64,000 nt of DNA from JAUIAI01 sp963732405. Lineage in GTDB: Bacteria > Pseudomonadota > Gammaproteobacteria > Burkholderiales > Burkholderiaceae_E. Positions 62,486 through 64,000 of this stretch are shown one piece after another. The stretch spans positions 2,356,001 through 2,420,000 of the forward strand of contig CAVSZG010000001.1 of the NCBI GenBank assembly GCA_963732405.1, given 5' to 3'. Under the pieces are notes generated by a model. That model was not told the origin of the DNA. It made no database searches and saw only the letters and a program-made list of their open reading frames with translations. Positions within the stretch are counted from its first letter, which is position 1. The number at the start of each line of letters is the position of its first letter. The translations under genes and the position numbers were made by a program.

Positions 62486-62512
62486 CCGACCGAGCGCGCG
62501 GGCGAAAGATCT

Positions 62513-62538
62513 CCGACACGTATCAATTTATGTGTCGG
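62513..62538. promoter_or_regulatory. inverted repeat upstream of the acetyltransferase-like/LuxR-type gene
   Basis: CCGACAC and GTGTCGG arms with a 12-base AT-rich loop, 28 bases after the EamA stop and about 83 bases before the next start. It could be an operator or an end-of-transcript structure. Confidence 0.4.
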
Positions 62539-62620
62539 GCAGTCAGATTCGATTGGCGAACTCCGATTTGATGGTATCAATGACGTCGGAGCCTGTAGTC
62601 GACGAAAGGGGGGAAGTCGC

Positions 62621-63634
62621 GTGCTTTATCGCAATGCTCGTATCGACGACATCGCCGATTGCATCGCGCTGCTCCGCAAAGAAGGTGCGTGCCGCCTGTC
62701 GGACCAGATATACGAGGCCCTGCCGACCTTGTGGGCTCATCTGTTGCGTGATGGCGGTCTGGCCTCCTGGCAGGTCTTCGAATCGGGTGGACGCATCATC
62801 GCGTTTCGCCTGAGTGCCTTTTTCGACGAGGAGTTCGCCGCAGACTACATGCGCCGTCCGTACCGTCAGGTTGCTGCGGCCGTCTGGGAGCGATCGCTGA
62901 GCGGACGTTCACCCATTCTCGATAGGCAGCGCGTGGCCCGCCAGAACGTGCGCGGCGAGCTCAACCTGGGTGTCCTGCATGCCACGGCACGCAAGCGCAC
63001 CTATGCCCATCCGGTCATGGCCCGCCTGCTGACCATGTTGCCCAGCTCGTTCCAGGTTGCTCATGCCGGCTATCGGATCCGGCGCATGGTGTTTTATGAA
63101 GTGTTCGGTCCGGCAACGGTGCGCATGATGCGCACGATCGGTTTCCGGCCGTATGATCTGCCGCCCGAACTGTCCGCAGACGAGCGGGCGGTCCATCCTG
63201 CAGGCGATTCCCAGGTGTTCTTCTGGGACCCGGAAGACCATCTGTTCGAGACCATGCCGGTACTTGCGACGGCAGCCGTCGGTTGTCCGATGCCGCGATT
63301 CCGGTTCTCACCGGCACAGCAGCGCCTGATGCTGGCTGCCCTGGAGGGGCGCGCCGACCGCGAAATCGCGCTGACCCTAGGGGTCCGGCAAGACACGCTG
63401 CGTCAGACCTGGGAGGCGATTTATCGCCGTGTTGATCAGGTCGACGGACGGCTGCTCCCCGGTGGCGATGACGGTCGAGATGGTCGACGAGGCAGCGAGA
63501 AGCGGCGCAATCTCATCGAATACTGTCGCCAGCATCTCGAAGAACTGCGCCCCTGGGACTGGCGTGAAGTGCCCGAAGACCTTGGCGCAGATACCGCGTT
63601 TCACGATACCGGGTTCGAAGATACGGTAATGTGA
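62621..63634 (+). CDS. acetyltransferase-like protein with C-terminal LuxR-type HTH
   Basis: A 337-residue protein. The N-terminal ~200 residues (RNARIDDIADCIALLRKEGA, SWQVFESGGRIIAFRLSAFF, GELNLGVLHATARKRTYAHP, TVRMMRTIGFRPYDLPPEL) look like a divergent acetyltransferase (GNAT-like) fold. The region 225-275 (FSPAQQRLMLAALEGRADRE then IALTLGVRQDTLRQTWEAIY) is a GerE/LuxR-type helix-turn-helix. The GTG start at 62621 is fixed by a very strong AAAGGGGGGAAG ribosome binding site. The combination suggests a ligand- or CoA-sensing regulator; neither ligand nor target is known. Confidence 0.7.
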   Translation: MLYRNARIDDIADCIALLRKEGACRLSDQIYEALPTLWAHLLRDGGLASWQVFESGGRIIAFRLSAFFDEEFAADYMRRPYRQVAAAVWERSLSGRSPILDRQRVARQNVRGELNLGVLHATARKRTYAHPVMARLLTMLPSSFQVAHAGYRIRRMVFYEVFGPATVRMMRTIGFRPYDLPPELSADERAVHPAGDSQVFFWDPEDHLFETMPVLATAAVGCPMPRFRFSPAQQRLMLAALEGRADREIALTLGVRQDTLRQTWEAIYRRVDQVDGRLLPGGDDGRDGRRGSEKRRNLIEYCRQHLEELRPWDWREVPEDLGADTAFHDTGFEDTVM

Positions 63635-63713
63635 GCGATGGGCTGTTGCACACCTTGCCGGCTCTGCGCCGCCGGCGATGCGGCGGCCCCTCTGGCTATT
63701 CCTGAGTGATCCG

Positions 63714-64000
63714 ATGGTATTTTTGTCGATGTTCCTGCTTGGCCTGCTCGGTGGCCTGCACTGTGCGGGAATGTGCGGCGGAATCGTAACGGCCTTGTCA
63801 TTTCGTGCCAGCCCGGCGCGTGTCGAATCCGCTGCCCCGGCTGCCCAGTCCATGTCGGTGGCACCTGTTCAATGGTATCGAACCGTGCCGGATGCCAATG
63901 GCTCGATCGGCATCCCGCTGCCAGGCGCCTGCCGGCCGACCGGGGCCGGGTCGGGGTTGCGCGAGTCACCATCGGCACGCCGGGCCATCGCCTTGCGCAA
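63714..64000 (+). CDS. sulfite exporter TauE/SafE-like membrane protein, N-terminal part (cut by window edge)
   Basis: The start at 63714 gives MVFLSMFLLGLLGGLHCAGM then CGGIVTAL, the first helix and HCAGMCGG motif of the TauE/SafE-like group found with cytochrome oxidase assembly and metal handling. About 95 residues are visible. After the first helix the frame becomes Pro/Ala/Ser-rich rather than entering a clear second helix, so it either carries a long loop or the sequence has an error there. ATG 63729 is an alternative start. Confidence 0.6.
   Translation, partial: MVFLSMFLLGLLGGLHCAGMCGGIVTALSFRASPARVESAAPAAQSMSVAPVQWYRTVPDANGSIGIPLPGACRPTGAGSGLRESPSARRAIALR

Noticed and set aside
1..64000. 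CRISPR arrays, tRNA or rRNA genes, insertion sequences, phage genes, toxin-antitoxin pairs
   Set aside because: None recognised on reading both strands; no regular spacer repeats, transposase motifs or cloverleaf-like segments were identified, though a tRNA scan was not possible.

Overview
The window is a GC-rich chromosome segment from a Gram-negative proteobacterium, most likely a gammaproteobacterium. The taxon is inferred from a complete System I cytochrome c maturation (ccm) operon, a Fur-box-like site, a sigma-54 promoter beside its activator, TRAP transport and many lipoproteins or Sec-exported proteins with outer-membrane context. No rRNA, tRNA, insertion sequence, phage gene or CRISPR array was recognised. 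Coding density is high, and strand runs of co-directional, often overlapping genes mark many operons.

Layout. 1-6 kb: the end of a patatin-like phospholipase, a flavoprotein monooxygenase, and a two-gene unit pairing a PhnD-like periplasmic binding protein with a GGDEF/EAL c-di-GMP enzyme. 6-10 kb: a 3-hydroxybenzoate 4-monooxygenase gene (mobA-like, frameshifted) divergent from its MarR-type regulator, a decayed D-aminoacylase tail, and a CadR/PbrR-like MerR regulator with a perfect operator, followed by a RidA paralogue. 10-21 kb: exported beta-propeller, Sel1-repeat and beta-barrel proteins, a histidine kinase/response regulator pair, a DsrE relic and rhodanese, and a DUF2325 gene behind a Fur-like box. 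21-24 kb: a LysR regulator divergent from a LigB-type dioxygenase, cytochrome b561 and two YceI proteins.

24-45 kb is catabolic and accessory. An AcoR-like sigma-54 activator faces an aldehyde dehydrogenase with a -24/-12 promoter. A cluster of about 11 genes then combines a dihydropyrimidinase/hydantoinase, a three-component TRAP importer, an amidase, an arylmalonate-decarboxylase-like protein, a GntR regulator, an acyl-CoA dehydrogenase, a fumarylacetoacetase-fold hydratase, a PuuE/PgdA-type deacetylase and an Asp/Glu/hydantoin-racemase homologue. It looks like uptake, ring opening and amide hydrolysis of an unknown cyclic amide, imide or ureide. A WYL regulator/GST pair, an N-acyl-D-amino-acid deacylase with an MFS carrier, and a GFA protein follow.

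45-64 kb: the minus-strand run argE-ccmI-ccmA-ccmB-ccmC-ccmD-ccmE-ccmF-ccmG-ccmH, a double-length UvrA of 1987 residues with four ATPase sites, membrane proteins, and the start of a TauE/SafE-like protein.

Three otherwise intact genes (mobA, ccmG, argE) each need a single +1 frame change, and each has a Leu CTT codon at the change point. Two further disrupted genes (DsrE, a propeller lipoprotein) do not share that motif. Sequence error is the simplest explanation, but the coincidence is recorded.
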